Positions 37,729 to 46,596 of a stretch of DNA of 64,000 nucleotides are shown in pieces. Source of the DNA: Alphaproteobacteria bacterium (GTDB lineage Bacteria; Pseudomonadota; Alphaproteobacteria; Sphingomonadales; Sphingomonadaceae); NCBI GenBank assembly GCA_005883305.1, contig VBAC01000001.1:248001-312000 (forward strand), in the 5' to 3' direction. Numbering within the stretch: position 1 is the stretch's first letter; each line of letters opens with the position of its first letter. Below the pieces are notes generated by a model. The model was not told the DNA's origin. It made no database searches and saw nothing but the letters and a program-made list of their open reading frames with translations. A program made the translations under genes and the position numbers.

Positions 37729-38796
37729 ATGGAAGTCGGCATCTTCACCCCGATCGGCAACAACGGCTGGCTGATCTCGGAAAACAGCCCCCAATACATG
37801 CCGAGCTTCGATCTCAACAAGGAGATCGCCCAGAAGGCCGAGAGCTATGGAGTCGATTTCCTGCTCTCTATGATCAAGCTGCGCGGCTTCGGCGGGAAGA
37901 CCGAATTCTGGGAATATAATCTGGAAAGCTTCACCCTGATGGCCGGGCTCGCCGCCGTCACCGAGAAGATCAAGATTTATGCGACCTGCCCGACTTTGGT
38001 CATCCCGCCCGCCTTCTGCGCGCGCATGTGCAACACGATCGATTCGATCAGCCACGGCCGCTTCGGGCTCAATCTGATCACCGGGTGGCAGCGGCCCGAA
38101 TACAGCCAGATGGGGCTGTGGCCCGGCGACGAGCATTTCCGCAACCGCTACCAGATGCTCGGCGAATACGCCCACATATTGCGCGAGCTGTGGGAGACCG
38201 GAGTCTCCGACTTCAAGGGGGACTATTACCAGATGGACGATTGCCGGGTGAAGCCGCTCCCGACCGGCGACATGAAGATCATCTGCGCCGGATCGTCGGA
38301 CGAGGGCCTCGCCTTCTCGGCGCAATATGCGGATTACGCCTTCTGCCTCGGCAAGGGCGTGAACACGCCCAAGGCCTTTGCCTCGAACAACGAGCGGCTG
38401 ATGGCGGCGACGGCCAAGACGGGCCGCGACGTGCGCATCTACGCCTTGTTCATGGTCATCGCCGCCGAGACCGACGAGGAGGCCATGGAGAAGTGGATCT
38501 GGTACCGCGAGGGCACGGATCAGGATGCCGTCGCCTGGCTCGGCGCTCAGGGCGCGGCGGACAAGACCTCGACCACCACCAACGTCCGCCAGCTCGCCGA
38601 CAAGGAAAGCGCGGTCAACCTCAACATGGGCACTTTGGTCGGCTCCTATGAAAGCATCGCCCGGATGCTCGACGAGGTGTCGACCGTGCCGAATACGGGC
38701 GGCGTTCTGCTGACCTTCGACGATTTCATCGAAGGCACCGAGAAGTTCGGCACCCGCATCCAGCCTTTGATGCAGTGCCGGGCGGGCGTTCAATAG
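37729..38796 (+). CDS. rutA: Pyrimidine monooxygenase RutA
   Basis: 355 aa flavin-dependent, luciferase-like monooxygenase that opens the uracil ring. The sequence follows RutA closely: [20 protein letters not shown], then [39 protein letters not shown] and [13 protein letters not shown]. It starts three bases after rutD. In E. coli the order is rutABCDEFG; here it is last in BCDA. The reductase rutF and permease rutG are not in the window. Confidence 0.93.
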   Translation: MEVGIFTPIGNNGWLISENSPQYMPSFDLNKEIAQKAESYGVDFLLSMIKLRGFGGKTEFWEYNLESFTLMAGLAAVTEKIKIYATCPTLVIPPAFCARMCNTIDSISHGRFGLNLITGWQRPEYSQMGLWPGDEHFRNRYQMLGEYAHILRELWETGVSDFKGDYYQMDDCRVKPLPTGDMKIICAGSSDEGLAFSAQYADYAFCLGKGVNTPKAFASNNERLMAATAKTGRDVRIYALFMVIAAETDEEAMEKWIWYREGTDQDAVAWLGAQGAADKTSTTTNVRQLADKESAVNLNMGTLVGSYESIARMLDEVSTVPNTGGVLLTFDDFIEGTEKFGTRIQPLMQCRAGVQ

Positions 38797-38836
38797 GGGG
38801 TGCATCGCGCGCGGCGCGTTGATAACCAAGCGCGCC

Positions 38837-39598
38837 ATGTCGATGAAAATACCCGCTCTTGCCCTGATCTCGGCCGCCCTGCTCGCGGGCTGCGCGGGGC
38901 AGGTGCGCGATTATGTCGGGCCTCGCGCGGGGATCGTCGCGCCCCAGCTGCTGCGCTTCGAGGTCAACCCGATGCAGGCGACCTGCATCGGCGAGCGGCT
39001 CGAGCGGCAGCTGACTCCGCGCCAGATGCGCATGTTCGCCCGGGCGCTGGGGGCGGTGCGGCAAGGCTATACCAATCCGGCCCGATTCACCTTTCCCGAC
39101 GTGATGTGGGTGGCGAACGCGATGGGCGACGCCGCGGTGCCCCGCGCGCTCTCCCAGGCCGACGCGGCCTGCGGCGTCACTCAGGCGCTGAACTATGCGC
39201 GCGAGACGTCCGAGGAAGCGGTGGCGCTTCGGCGCCGGTCCGAGCAGGCGAGCGCGCCGCGGCCGGCGACCTGGCTCAACCTCGGTGCCGCGCCGTCGGG
39301 CCAGGCCATCGCCATCGACGCCTCGACATTGGTCCGCGAAGGCGACGTTCGCACCGCCTGGTTCCGGCTCTCCGATCCCGGAACTCCCGGCCCCAGCGAC
39401 AACGCCTATCTGCTCCGGGTGGATTGCGCCGCGCGAACGATCGACGCCAGGGCGCGCGAGCGGCGAAGCGCCGCCGGCGCGGTTTCCGAGCATGTCGACT
39501 ATCCGAACAATCCGCTTCCGGTGGAAGGCGGCACGGTGATGGAGATCGCCTTCCTCTCGCTCTGCACCGAGGGCGGCGCCCGCCCCAATCCCGGATAG
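38837..39598 (+). CDS. Hypothetical lipoprotein
   Basis: 253 aa from ATG 38837 (or 38843). The signal peptide has a lipobox LLAGC (Cys near residue 22), so it is probably an outer- or inner-membrane lipoprotein. The mature part has no motif I recognise; conserved-looking pieces are ATCIGERLERQLTPRQMRMF and, near the C-terminus, SEHVDYPNNPLPVEGGTVMEI. It contains several Cys residues (CIG, ACGV, DCAA, LCTE) that could pair in the periplasm. Confidence 0.7.
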   Translation: MSMKIPALALISAALLAGCAGQVRDYVGPRAGIVAPQLLRFEVNPMQATCIGERLERQLTPRQMRMFARALGAVRQGYTNPARFTFPDVMWVANAMGDAAVPRALSQADAACGVTQALNYARETSEEAVALRRRSEQASAPRPATWLNLGAAPSGQAIAIDASTLVREGDVRTAWFRLSDPGTPGPSDNAYLLRVDCAARTIDARARERRSAAGAVSEHVDYPNNPLPVEGGTVMEIAFLSLCTEGGARPNPG

Positions 39599-39656
39599 GG
39601 ACGCCTCGAAGCGATTCCGGATTGGAGGGGCGTTTGGCAGGCGGCATAATGCGCGG

Positions 39657-39905
39657 ATGACGCTTCTCGGCCCCCTCGCGATCGCTGCCGCAGCGCAGAG
39701 CGCAGGCGCGACGCTCAGCGTCGGCGCGACCGTCGTTCGCCCGGAGCGGCCGCAGATCGTGATTGCGCGGCGACGGGTGGCCGTTCGCGCCGTCGACGAT
39801 GCCGTGATCACGGTCGAGGGCGGCAGCGCCCGCCGCACGGGCGCGGGCATTCTGCTGATCGCGCCCGCCGGCAGCGGCCCCGTCCGGATCGTCTTCACCT
39901 ACTGA
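39657..39905 (+). CDS. Small exported hypothetical protein
   Basis: 82 aa. Residues 1-17 (MTLLGPLAIAAAAQSAG) look like a short signal peptide. The rest is a Val/Arg-rich beta-type sequence ending in the pattern PVRIVFTY. It sits between a lipoprotein and a methyltransferase with short gaps. No family is recognised; a periplasmic location is inference. Confidence 0.55.
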   Translation: MTLLGPLAIAAAAQSAGATLSVGATVVRPERPQIVIARRRVAVRAVDDAVITVEGGSARRTGAGILLIAPAGSGPVRIVFTY

Positions 39906-39929
39906 GCTTTCGCCTGCTAGGGCTGGGCG

Positions 39930-40778
39930 ATGATCCTTCCCGGCGAACCCCAGACGGCCGCGGACGTCGGCGGCCATTATGACGAGCTCGACCGGGTCTA
40001 TCGCGACATCTGGGGCGAGCACGTCCATCACGGCTTCTGGCGCACCGGGCATGAGACTCCCCGCGAGGCGACCGAGGCGCTGATCGCGCTGGCGGCGGCG
40101 CGGCTCGCGCTCAAAGGCGGCGAGCGCCTGTGCGACATCGGCTGCGGCTATGGCGGCACCGCGCGCTATCTCGCCGAGCGTTACGCCGCGCAGGTCACCG
40201 GCCTCACCATCTCGGCGGCCCAGGCCGACTATGCCGCAAAGCAGACGGTCTCACGCGGCTCGGCGACGATCCTCCGCCGCGACTGGCTCGCCAACGGCCT
40301 GCCCGACGCGGCCTTCGACGGCGCCTATGCGATCGAAAGCTCCGAGCACATGGTCGACAAGCCCCGCTTCTTCGCCGAGGCCCACCGCGTGCTTCGGCCG
40401 GGCGGCCGGCTCGTCGTCTGCGCCTGGCTGGCGAAGAGCGCGCCGAGCGCGTTCGAGGTCGGTCATTTGCTCGAGCCGATCTGCCGCGAAGGGCGCCTTC
40501 CGGGCATGGGCAGCCGCGAGGACTATGAGGCGATGGCCGCCGCCGCAGGCTTCGTGGCCTCGGGCTTCGAGGATATCGGCCGGCAGGTCGGCAAGACCTG
40601 GGCGATCTGCATGCGCCGCGTGGCGGCCGGGCTGGTCACCGATCCGGCGCTTCGGCGAATGGCATTGAGCCGGGCGACCCGGAACCGCTCCTTCCTGCTC
40701 AGCCTTCCCCGCTTGTGGTACGCCCTTCGCACCGGCGCGATGCGCTACGGTGTGTTCGCCTGGCAGAAACCGAAATAG
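39930..40778 (+). CDS. Class I SAM-dependent methyltransferase
   Basis: 282 aa. The SAM-binding motif I is CDIGCGYGGTARYLAER near residue 68; post-motif GLTISAAQADYA and the later SSEHMVDKPRFFAEAHRVLRPGG place it near the tocopherol/cyclopropane-type small-molecule methyltransferases. The C-terminal RLWYALRTGAMRYGVFAWQKPK is a hydrophobic-basic tail. Substrate unknown. Its TAG stop (40776-40778) lies at the edge of a family B repeat. Confidence 0.8.
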   Translation: MILPGEPQTAADVGGHYDELDRVYRDIWGEHVHHGFWRTGHETPREATEALIALAAARLALKGGERLCDIGCGYGGTARYLAERYAAQVTGLTISAAQADYAAKQTVSRGSATILRRDWLANGLPDAAFDGAYAIESSEHMVDKPRFFAEAHRVLRPGGRLVVCAWLAKSAPSAFEVGHLLEPICREGRLPGMGSREDYEAMAAAAGFVASGFEDIGRQVGKTWAICMRRVAAGLVTDPALRRMALSRATRNRSFLLSLPRLWYALRTGAMRYGVFAWQKPK

Positions 40779-40895
40779 TCACCCCGGCGGAAGCCGGGGC
40801 CCACGAACCGAAGAGGATGAGGGGAAGCGAAGGCAGCCTCGCTCCAACCGCCGAGGCCAGCGGTCATGGGTCCCGGCCTTCGCCGGGATGACTCC
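40777..40895. repeat. Palindromic repeat, family B copy 3
   Basis: AGTCACCCCGGCGGAAGCCG at the left, CGGCCTTCGCCGGGATGACTCC at the right, inner CCCACGAACC / GGTCATGGG arms. The right end carries GACTC; the left end reads TAGTC, using the stop codon of the methyltransferase. It fills the gap between convergent genes. Confidence 0.9.
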
Positions 40896-40901
40896 ATAAG
40901 A

Positions 40902-41312
40902 TTAGCGCGCGCGGGTCCAGCGGCGCGACTGGCAGATGAACATCACGCAGCCGCGCACGTTGAGCGAGCCGTCGGCGTTGAGCGAGAGCGTCGTGCGGTA
41001 GGAGCGGCCGGACTTGGGATCGTAGGCCTGGCCGCCCGTCCACGACATCGCTTCCGGATTGAAGCCGGTGAGGGTCGGAAGCCCGACGATCGGGCGCGAG
41101 CGAAGCGCGGGGGCGGGATTGTTGACGTCGCGGGTCGGAACGTTCGGCCCGCGGTCGAGCACCCGGGCGATCCAGCCGCACATCTGCCGCCCGCAAGGGG
41201 CGATCCGAACCACGCCCTTGCCGTCGTCGGTGAGCCAGTTTCCCTGGATGTTCGGTGCCGCCAGGGCCGGCGTCGCCGCCAGCAGCATGATCGGGATCGG
41301 GAACGAACGCAT
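40902..41312 (-). CDS. DUF2147 exported protein
   Basis: 136 aa with a signal peptide (MRSFPIPIMLLAATPALA). The sequence IQGNWLTDDGKGVVRIAPCGRQMCGWIAR and YDPKSGRSYRTTLSLNADGSLNVRGCVMFICQSRRW is typical of DUF2147, a lipocalin-like periplasmic family. Four Cys are in positions where two disulfides could form. Function unknown. It is convergent with the preceding methyltransferase and divergent from the next one. Confidence 0.85.
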   Translation of the reverse strand: MRSFPIPIMLLAATPALAAPNIQGNWLTDDGKGVVRIAPCGRQMCGWIARVLDRGPNVPTRDVNNPAPALRSRPIVGLPTLTGFNPEAMSWTGGQAYDPKSGRSYRTTLSLNADGSLNVRGCVMFICQSRRWTRAR

Positions 41313-41420
41313 ACGGCTATCCCCTCCGGGGGAGGGGCGCTTCTAGCCCTGCGCCCCCGCCCCGACAATCGCTTGCGCGCCCGGGCGCGCGGGCGGATAA
41401 GTTGGGTGCCTGGAGGCCCA

Positions 41421-42116
41421 ATGCGCGATCTCACCACCCGCTCGCGTCAGGAAGAACAGATGGACTCCGCCGATCTCGATCCGGCGGTGTACGAAAAGGT
41501 CCTGCACGATCTCGCGCGGGTCAACCGCTGGACCTTCACCGCCAGGCCGGTTCTCGCCTTCATGAAGCGCGCGGTCGGCGACGCCAAAGCGTTCCGGCTG
41601 ATGGACGTCGGCTTCGGCGACGGCGACGTGCTTCGCGCGATCGCCCGCTGGGCGCGCAAGCGGGACATCGCCGCCGATCTGGTCGGAGTCGACCTCAATG
41701 AGAAGAGCCTGGCCGCGGCCCGGGCGGCGACTCCGCCGGGTTGGCCGATCGACTATCGCACCGGCGACTATCTCGACCAGGCCGGCCCGTTCGACTTCGT
41801 CATCTCCAGCCAGGTGACCCACCACATGACCGACGGCCAGCTGCGCACCTTCCTCCAATATATGGAGCGCGAGGCGCGGATGGGCTGGCTGATCTGCGAC
41901 CTTCACCGGCATAGGTTCTCGCACTGGGGCTTCCCCCTGCTCGCGCGGACGATGATGGTTCACCGGATCGTTCGCGAGGACGGCCAGCTTTCGATCGCCC
42001 GCTCGTTCCGCCCGGAGGAATGGCGCGCGATCCTCGCCGACGCGGGCATCGATCCGGCCGTGGTGCGCATCGTTCGGCGCTTCCCCTTCCGGCTTTGCGT
42101 GGAGCGCATTCGCTAG
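41421..42116 (+). CDS. Class I SAM-dependent methyltransferase
   Basis: 231 aa. Motif I appears as LMDVGFGDGDVLRAIARW near residue 54 (DxGxGxG with Phe), acidic motif II as VGVDLNEKSLAAA, and SSQVTHHMTDGQLRTFL follows. Related methyltransferases sit in bacterial type III polyketide synthase clusters, but no such synthase is in this window, so the substrate is open. GGAGG seven bases before ATG 41421 fixes the start. Confidence 0.75.
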   Translation: MRDLTTRSRQEEQMDSADLDPAVYEKVLHDLARVNRWTFTARPVLAFMKRAVGDAKAFRLMDVGFGDGDVLRAIARWARKRDIAADLVGVDLNEKSLAAARAATPPGWPIDYRTGDYLDQAGPFDFVISSQVTHHMTDGQLRTFLQYMEREARMGWLICDLHRHRFSHWGFPLLARTMMVHRIVREDGQLSIARSFRPEEWRAILADAGIDPAVVRIVRRFPFRLCVERIR

Positions 42117-42140
42117 ACGCAACGAAGAACGGGACGCCTT

Positions 42141-42674
42141 CTAGGCCAGCCGCTCCGGAACCTCCTGCGCCTCGGCGGCAAGCGTGGCGCGCGGCGCGAG
42201 CGCTTCCCAAGGGAAGACATACCATCTCTTGTCCAGGTCGCGGTCGATCTCGGAGCCGCGATATTCGACCTTGGCCCGCGAGCGGACATTGTGGATCAGA
42301 ACGGCGATCCTCAGCGCCTCCGGATTTCCGCTCTTGCCGTCGATGGCGGCGCGCAACTGGGTGATGGTCCCGCCGCTGTCGTTGATGTCGTCGACGATCA
42401 GCACTCGCTTGCCGCCGCGGATCTTCGCGGCGAGCTTGTCGAGCAATTGCTCCGCGAAATCCGGCTCGCCCGAGCTGTGGTCGACGGTGAGCAGGGCGAT
42501 TCCGGTCCGGTGGGAGAGGAACGCCGCCGGGACCAGCCCGCCGCGGCCGATGCCGAGCAGAAGATCGGGCCGCCACTCCCGATCGGCTTCGATCAGCCCG
42601 GCGAGAGTCTCCACTTCCTCGAGGAACCGCTCGTAGGGCAGGTAGAAGAATTCGGGTTCGGCATCCTGCGGCAT
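42141..42674 (-). CDS. Purine phosphoribosyltransferase family protein
   Basis: 177 aa PRTase. The PRPP loop is VLIVDDINDSGGTI near residue 95; the N-terminal region has GIGRGGLVPAAFLSHR. Most similar in outline to xanthine/hypoxanthine phosphoribosyltransferases (purine salvage, cytoplasm), though substrate residues cannot be assigned by eye. The start is set at ATG 42674 (MPQDAEPEFF); the frame continues upstream only into the family B repeat. Confidence 0.8.
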   Translation of the reverse strand: MPQDAEPEFFYLPYERFLEEVETLAGLIEADREWRPDLLLGIGRGGLVPAAFLSHRTGIALLTVDHSSGEPDFAEQLLDKLAAKIRGGKRVLIVDDINDSGGTITQLRAAIDGKSGNPEALRIAVLIHNVRSRAKVEYRGSEIDRDLDKRWYVFPWEALAPRATLAAEAQEVPERLA

Positions 42675-42776
42675 GGCGGCTCCCGGCGTGGTGCGCGGTG
42701 AATAGGGCGGCGGCGGCCGGGCGGCAATGCGGTGGGATCCGTACGCAATTAGGCTTGGCGATCCCCGTTTAATGAT

Positions 42777-42897
42777 AGAGTCATCCCGGCGAAGGCCGGG
42801 ACCCATGAACTCTGCATCGCCAGAAGGAGCTGCGGACTTTGCCGCACTTCTTCACCCTCCGGTGTGCATGGGTCCCGGCCTGCGCCGGGATGACTCC
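42777..42897. repeat. Palindromic repeat, family B copy 4
   Basis: GAGTCATCCCGGCGAAGGCC and GGCCTGCGCCGGGATGACTC with inner CCCATGAAC / TGCATGGG arms. Both ends have GANTC. It lies between the phosphoribosyltransferase promoter and the 3' end of the histidine kinase gene. Confidence 0.9.
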
Positions 42898-42934
42898 TTT
42901 TTTGGCCGAACTCGTTTCTGATCGGGTCCTGATC

Positions 42935-44941
42935 CTACGCCCCGTCCTCCACAAACACCGCGTCTCCGAGGCTGAGCGCCGCGATCTTGGCGGCGAGCTC
43001 GTCCTGGCGGAACGGCTTGGTCAGCCGCGGCAGATCCGGCGCGATTCCTTCTGCGTCGGCATAGCCCGAGACGATCAGCACCGGCAGCGCCGGGCGCTGG
43101 CCCTGGACGGTCCGGGCGAGGTCGGCGCCCGTGATCCCCGGCATCAAATGGTCGGTGACGAGCAGGTCGAGCGCCGGCTCGCGCGCGATCACCGACAGCG
43201 CCTCGTCGGCCGAGCTCGCCTCGACGACGCGGTAGCCGAGCTCGGCCAGCATATGGGCGGTGCTGGCGCGGACCAGTTCCTCGTCGTCGACGAGCAAGGC
43301 GGTGCCGCGATGGCCCTGCTCGCCGATCGGCTCGGCGACCAGAGTGTCGGCCGCGGCGAGCGCCTCCGTCACCGGCAGCCAAAGGTCGATGTTGGTGCCG
43401 ATTCCGACCTTGCTCGAGATCGTCAGGGCTCCGCCGAGCTGGGACGCGAGGCCGTGGACCATGGAGAGGCCGAGGCCGGTGCCCTTGCCGACCCCCTTGG
43501 TCGAGAAGAACGGCTCGATCGCCCGGGCGAGCGTATCTTCGTCCATGCCCACCCCCGTATCGGCGACCGAGAGGCGGATATAGTCGCCCGGCGGCAGGTG
43601 CGCCGGGTGGATCGGCCCGAGAGTCTCGCAGGAGACGGTGATCCTCAGCGTGCCGCCGTCCGGCATCGCGTCGCGCGCGTTCACGCTGAGGTTGAGAAGC
43701 GCCATTTCGAGCTGGTTCGGGTCGGCGAGCGCGTGGGGAAGGTTCGGCGCGGCCTCGGTCACCACCTTGATCTGCGGCCCCGTCGTGCTGGCGATGAGGT
43801 TGCCCATGCCTTCGACGAGGCCGGCGACGTTCACCGCGCTCGGCTGCAGCGGCTGGCGCCGGGCGAAGGCGAGCAGGCGCTGGACCAGGGTCTTGGCGCG
43901 CTCGGCCGATTGCAGCGCGCCGTCGATCAGCCGGCGTTCGCGCTCGCTGCCGACCCGGTTGCGCTGAAGCATGTCGAGGCTGCCGATGATCGGCGTCAGG
44001 AGATTGTTGAAATCGTGCGCGACTCCGCCGGTCAGCTGGCCCATCGCCTCCAGCTTCTGCGACTGGCGAAGCGCCTCCTCCGCCTGGCGGCGCTCGGTGA
44101 TGTCGATCGCCTCGGGGACGATCGCCACGACCTCCCCATCGGCGCCCCGCACCGGCCGCATGCAGAAATCGAACGAGCGCCAGCCGATCGGAAGGTTGAC
44201 CAGCATTTCGCGCCGGATCGTCTTGCCGCCGGCCACCGCTGCGACCGCGTCGCGGACGATATCGGGCATTCCGGGAGTCGCGGAGAACCACGGCGTCTCC
44301 CAGAATTTCTTGCCGACCACGTCCTCGGGCTCCGCCTTGATTCCGTCGAGCGAGGTGCGGTTGGCGTCGAGCAATGTGCCGTCGAGCGCCATCAGCCCCT
44401 GATATTGGTTGTTGGTCTCGAAGATCGCCCGCAGCCGCGCCTCGCCGGCGCTGAGGGCCGCGGTGCGCTCGGCGACCTGCACCTCGAGGGAGTCGGCGAG
44501 CTCGTGAAGCGCGACCAGCCGGGCCCGCGCCTCATATTGCCGCCGCCGTCCGCGCAGCGCCGACTGGGCGAGGCTGATCAGGGTCGTCGGATGGATCGGC
44601 CGCTCGACGAAGGTGACGTTTCCGAGCATGCCGAGATAGCGGCCGGCCGAAGCGTTGCGCTCGAGGCCGCCGCCGCGCTGGGTCAGCAGGACGAAGGGGA
44701 AATCGGACCATTCGGGCTGGGCCTCGATCCAGCCGCTGAGCGCGCGCAGGTCGGCATTGGCAAGCGCCTCCTCGGTGATCAGGCCGAAGCCCGCTCCCGC
44801 GGCGAGCTCGGCGACCAGCGAATCGAGCGAGGCGCAAGGGATCGCGCGAATTCCGGCCTCTTCCAGCATCGCGGCGGCAACCAGCGAATCGCGGCCGCCG
44901 GGGGCGAGGATCAGCGCTCTTTCGGAGAATTCTGGAATCAA
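42935..44941 (-). CDS. Hybrid histidine kinase with degenerate N-terminal receiver, partner of KaiC-like ATPase
   Basis: 668 aa. N-terminal receiver-like fold (about 7-125) without a clear phospho-Asp; a coiled linker (130-165); PAS domain (about 166-285); HisKA with H309 in [11 protein letters not shown]; HATPase with N-box near 417-422, D461xGxG and [11 protein letters not shown]-terminal receiver with D552-D553, D597 and K642. No membrane segment, so it is cytoplasmic. The start is TTG 44941, overlapping the KaiC-like stop in TTGA. With the KaiC-like gene it forms a two-gene operon. The last residues FVEDGA follow the receiver directly. Confidence 0.88.
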   Translation of the reverse strand: MIPEFSERALILAPGGRDSLVAAAMLEEAGIRAIPCASLDSLVAELAAGAGFGLITEEALANADLRALSGWIEAQPEWSDFPFVLLTQRGGGLERNASAGRYLGMLGNVTFVERPIHPTTLISLAQSALRGRRRQYEARARLVALHELADSLEVQVAERTAALSAGEARLRAIFETNNQYQGLMALDGTLLDANRTSLDGIKAEPEDVVGKKFWETPWFSATPGMPDIVRDAVAAVAGGKTIRREMLVNLPIGWRSFDFCMRPVRGADGEVVAIVPEAIDITERRQAEEALRQSQKLEAMGQLTGGVAHDFNNLLTPIIGSLDMLQRNRVGSERERRLIDGALQSAERAKTLVQRLLAFARRQPLQPSAVNVAGLVEGMGNLIASTTGPQIKVVTEAAPNLPHALADPNQLEMALLNLSVNARDAMPDGGTLRITVSCETLGPIHPAHLPPGDYIRLSVADTGVGMDEDTLARAIEPFFSTKGVGKGTGLGLSMVHGLASQLGGALTISSKVGIGTNIDLWLPVTEALAAADTLVAEPIGEQGHRGTALLVDDEELVRASTAHMLAELGYRVVEASSADEALSVIAREPALDLLVTDHLMPGITGADLARTVQGQRPALPVLIVSGYADAEGIAPDLPRLTKPFRQDELAAKIAALSLGDAVFVEDGA

Positions 44942-46428
44942 TGGTGCTCGTCTTTCAGCAATTCCATTCCCGGGCCCGCCAGCGTGGGAACGCCGCGAAG
45001 CACGCCCTGGAACTCGACCAGCGGCTCTCCGAGCTTTATCCCGTCGGCGCCGATCCGATATTCGCGGATCGTGTCCTCGTGGCGGCTGGTGCGCTTCTTG
45101 ACCACCGAAATCGCCCGGCGCACCCGGCCGGCCGCCTCAAAATAGCGCAGCAGAATGACGGTGTCGGCGAGATAGGTGACGTCGACGGGCGACTTCATGT
45201 CGCCGACGAGGCCGTGCTGGGCAACGGTGAGGAAGGTCGTCGCGCCTTGGCGGTTCAGATATTGCAGCAGCTCATGCATGTGGAGGACGAGCTGGGTCTC
45301 CTCAGGCATCGCCATCTGGTAGCCGTTGAGGCTGTCGATGATCACCGTGCGCGCTCCGTGCTCCTCGACGCAGGTGCGGACCCGCGAGGAGAGCTCGCCC
45401 GGGGAGAGCTCGGTCGCGTCGACCTGCTCGATCACCAGCTCGCCGGCGTCGACCATCTTCTGGAGGTCGATGCCGAGCCCCAGGGCACGGTTGAAGAGCA
45501 GGCCCATTTCCTCGTCGAAAACGAACATTGCGGAGCGCTCGCCGCGCCTCGCCGCGCCGACGACGAAGGTGAGCGCGAGCAGCGACTTGCCGGTGCCCGC
45601 GGGGCCGAGGACGAGGACGCTCGATCCGCGCTCGACGCCGCCGCCCAGCAGCGCGTTGATCCCGGCCAGGTCGCTCGGAAGGACGTCCCGCGTGAACGCT
45701 TTCTTGTGCTCGGCCGAGACCAGGCGGGGAAAGATGCGCACGCCGCCGGTTGCGATGATCAGATCGTGATAGCCGCCGCGGAAGCGCCGCCCGCGATATT
45801 TCACGACCCGCATCCGGCGCCGCTCGGCGCCGTAATCGCGCGCCATTTCCTCCAGCGAGATCACGCCGTGGGCGACGCTGTGCACGGTCTTGTCGTTGGT
45901 CTCGCTGGTCAGGTCGTCGAGCATCAGCACGGTTGCGTTCCGCCCCGCGAAATAATGCTTCAGCGAGAGGATCTGGCGGCGGTAGCGAAGCGAGCTTTGC
46001 GCCAGCAGCCGGATCTCCGAGAGGCTGTCGACCACCACCCGCAAGGGCTGAACCCGCTCGAACGCTTCGAAGATGCCCTGGGTGGTTTCGCCCAGCTCGA
46101 GGTCGGAGGAATAAAGCAGGCTCTGCTGCTGGTTCTCGTCGAGCAGGCTCTCCGGCGGCACCAGCTCGAAAATCTCGATATCGTCGAGCTTCCAGCCGTG
46201 CGAGGCCGCGCTTGCGCGCAATTCGTCCTCGGTTTCGCTAAGCGTGATGTAGAGCGTCTTTTCGCCGGCGGCCGCGCCCGCCAGCAGGAACTGCATCGCC
46301 ACCGTCGTCTTGCCGGTGCCGGGGCTGCCCTCTAGCAGGAACACCCGCCCGCGCGTCAATCCCCCGCCCAGGACGTCGTCCAGCCCCTCGATTCCGGTGG
46401 CCGCGGCCGTGCTTCGATCTTCGTTCAA
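44938..46428 (-). CDS. KaiC-like double-domain ATPase
   Basis: 496 aa with two RecA-like KaiC domains. CI: Walker A GSPGTGKTT (34-42), Walker B VVVDSLSE (131-138). CII: Walker A GPAGTGKSL (275-283), DEE (305-307) and Walker B VIIDSLNG (362-369). The S/T autophosphorylation pair of cyanobacterial KaiC was not recognised. No kaiA or kaiB is present. Such KaiC-kinase pairs in non-cyanobacteria are linked to stress and signalling rather than a full clock. An EcfG-type promoter lies about 80 bases upstream. Confidence 0.9.
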   Translation of the reverse strand: MNEDRSTAAATGIEGLDDVLGGGLTRGRVFLLEGSPGTGKTTVAMQFLLAGAAAGEKTLYITLSETEDELRASAASHGWKLDDIEIFELVPPESLLDENQQQSLLYSSDLELGETTQGIFEAFERVQPLRVVVDSLSEIRLLAQSSLRYRRQILSLKHYFAGRNATVLMLDDLTSETNDKTVHSVAHGVISLEEMARDYGAERRRMRVVKYRGRRFRGGYHDLIIATGGVRIFPRLVSAEHKKAFTRDVLPSDLAGINALLGGGVERGSSVLVLGPAGTGKSLLALTFVVGAARRGERSAMFVFDEEMGLLFNRALGLGIDLQKMVDAGELVIEQVDATELSPGELSSRVRTCVEEHGARTVIIDSLNGYQMAMPEETQLVLHMHELLQYLNRQGATTFLTVAQHGLVGDMKSPVDVTYLADTVILLRYFEAAGRVRRAISVVKKRTSRHEDTIREYRIGADGIKLGEPLVEFQGVLRGVPTLAGPGMELLKDEHH

Positions 46429-46506
46429 GCCTGTCTCCTTGTCGGCGGGCTCATGCCCCGCCGCGTGCCGTTGCCAGCATTAAATGGATCAAGTTCGGCC
46501 TTTCCC

Positions 46507-46531
46507 AACGCAGCTTCCGCGATGCCGTTCC
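46507..46531 (-). promoter_or_regulatory. EcfG (general stress response) promoter of the KaiC-kinase operon
   Basis: On the minus strand GGAAC (46531-46527), 16 bases, then CGTT (46510-46507). This is an exact match to the alphaproteobacterial EcfG consensus GGAAC-N16/17-CGTT. Transcription would begin near 46500, leaving a leader of about 70 bases before ATG 46428. Confidence 0.75.
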
Positions 46532-46596
46532 GCTACGGCAATGATCGTGTCGTCAAGGCGCTTGCCGACCTCGTTTCCGCTCCCTAGCCTCGCACG

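Noticed and set aside
39930-42116. A type III polyketide cluster around the two methyltransferases
   Set aside because: Methyltransferases of this look occur in such clusters, but no ketosynthase or matching oxidoreductase is present between or beside them.
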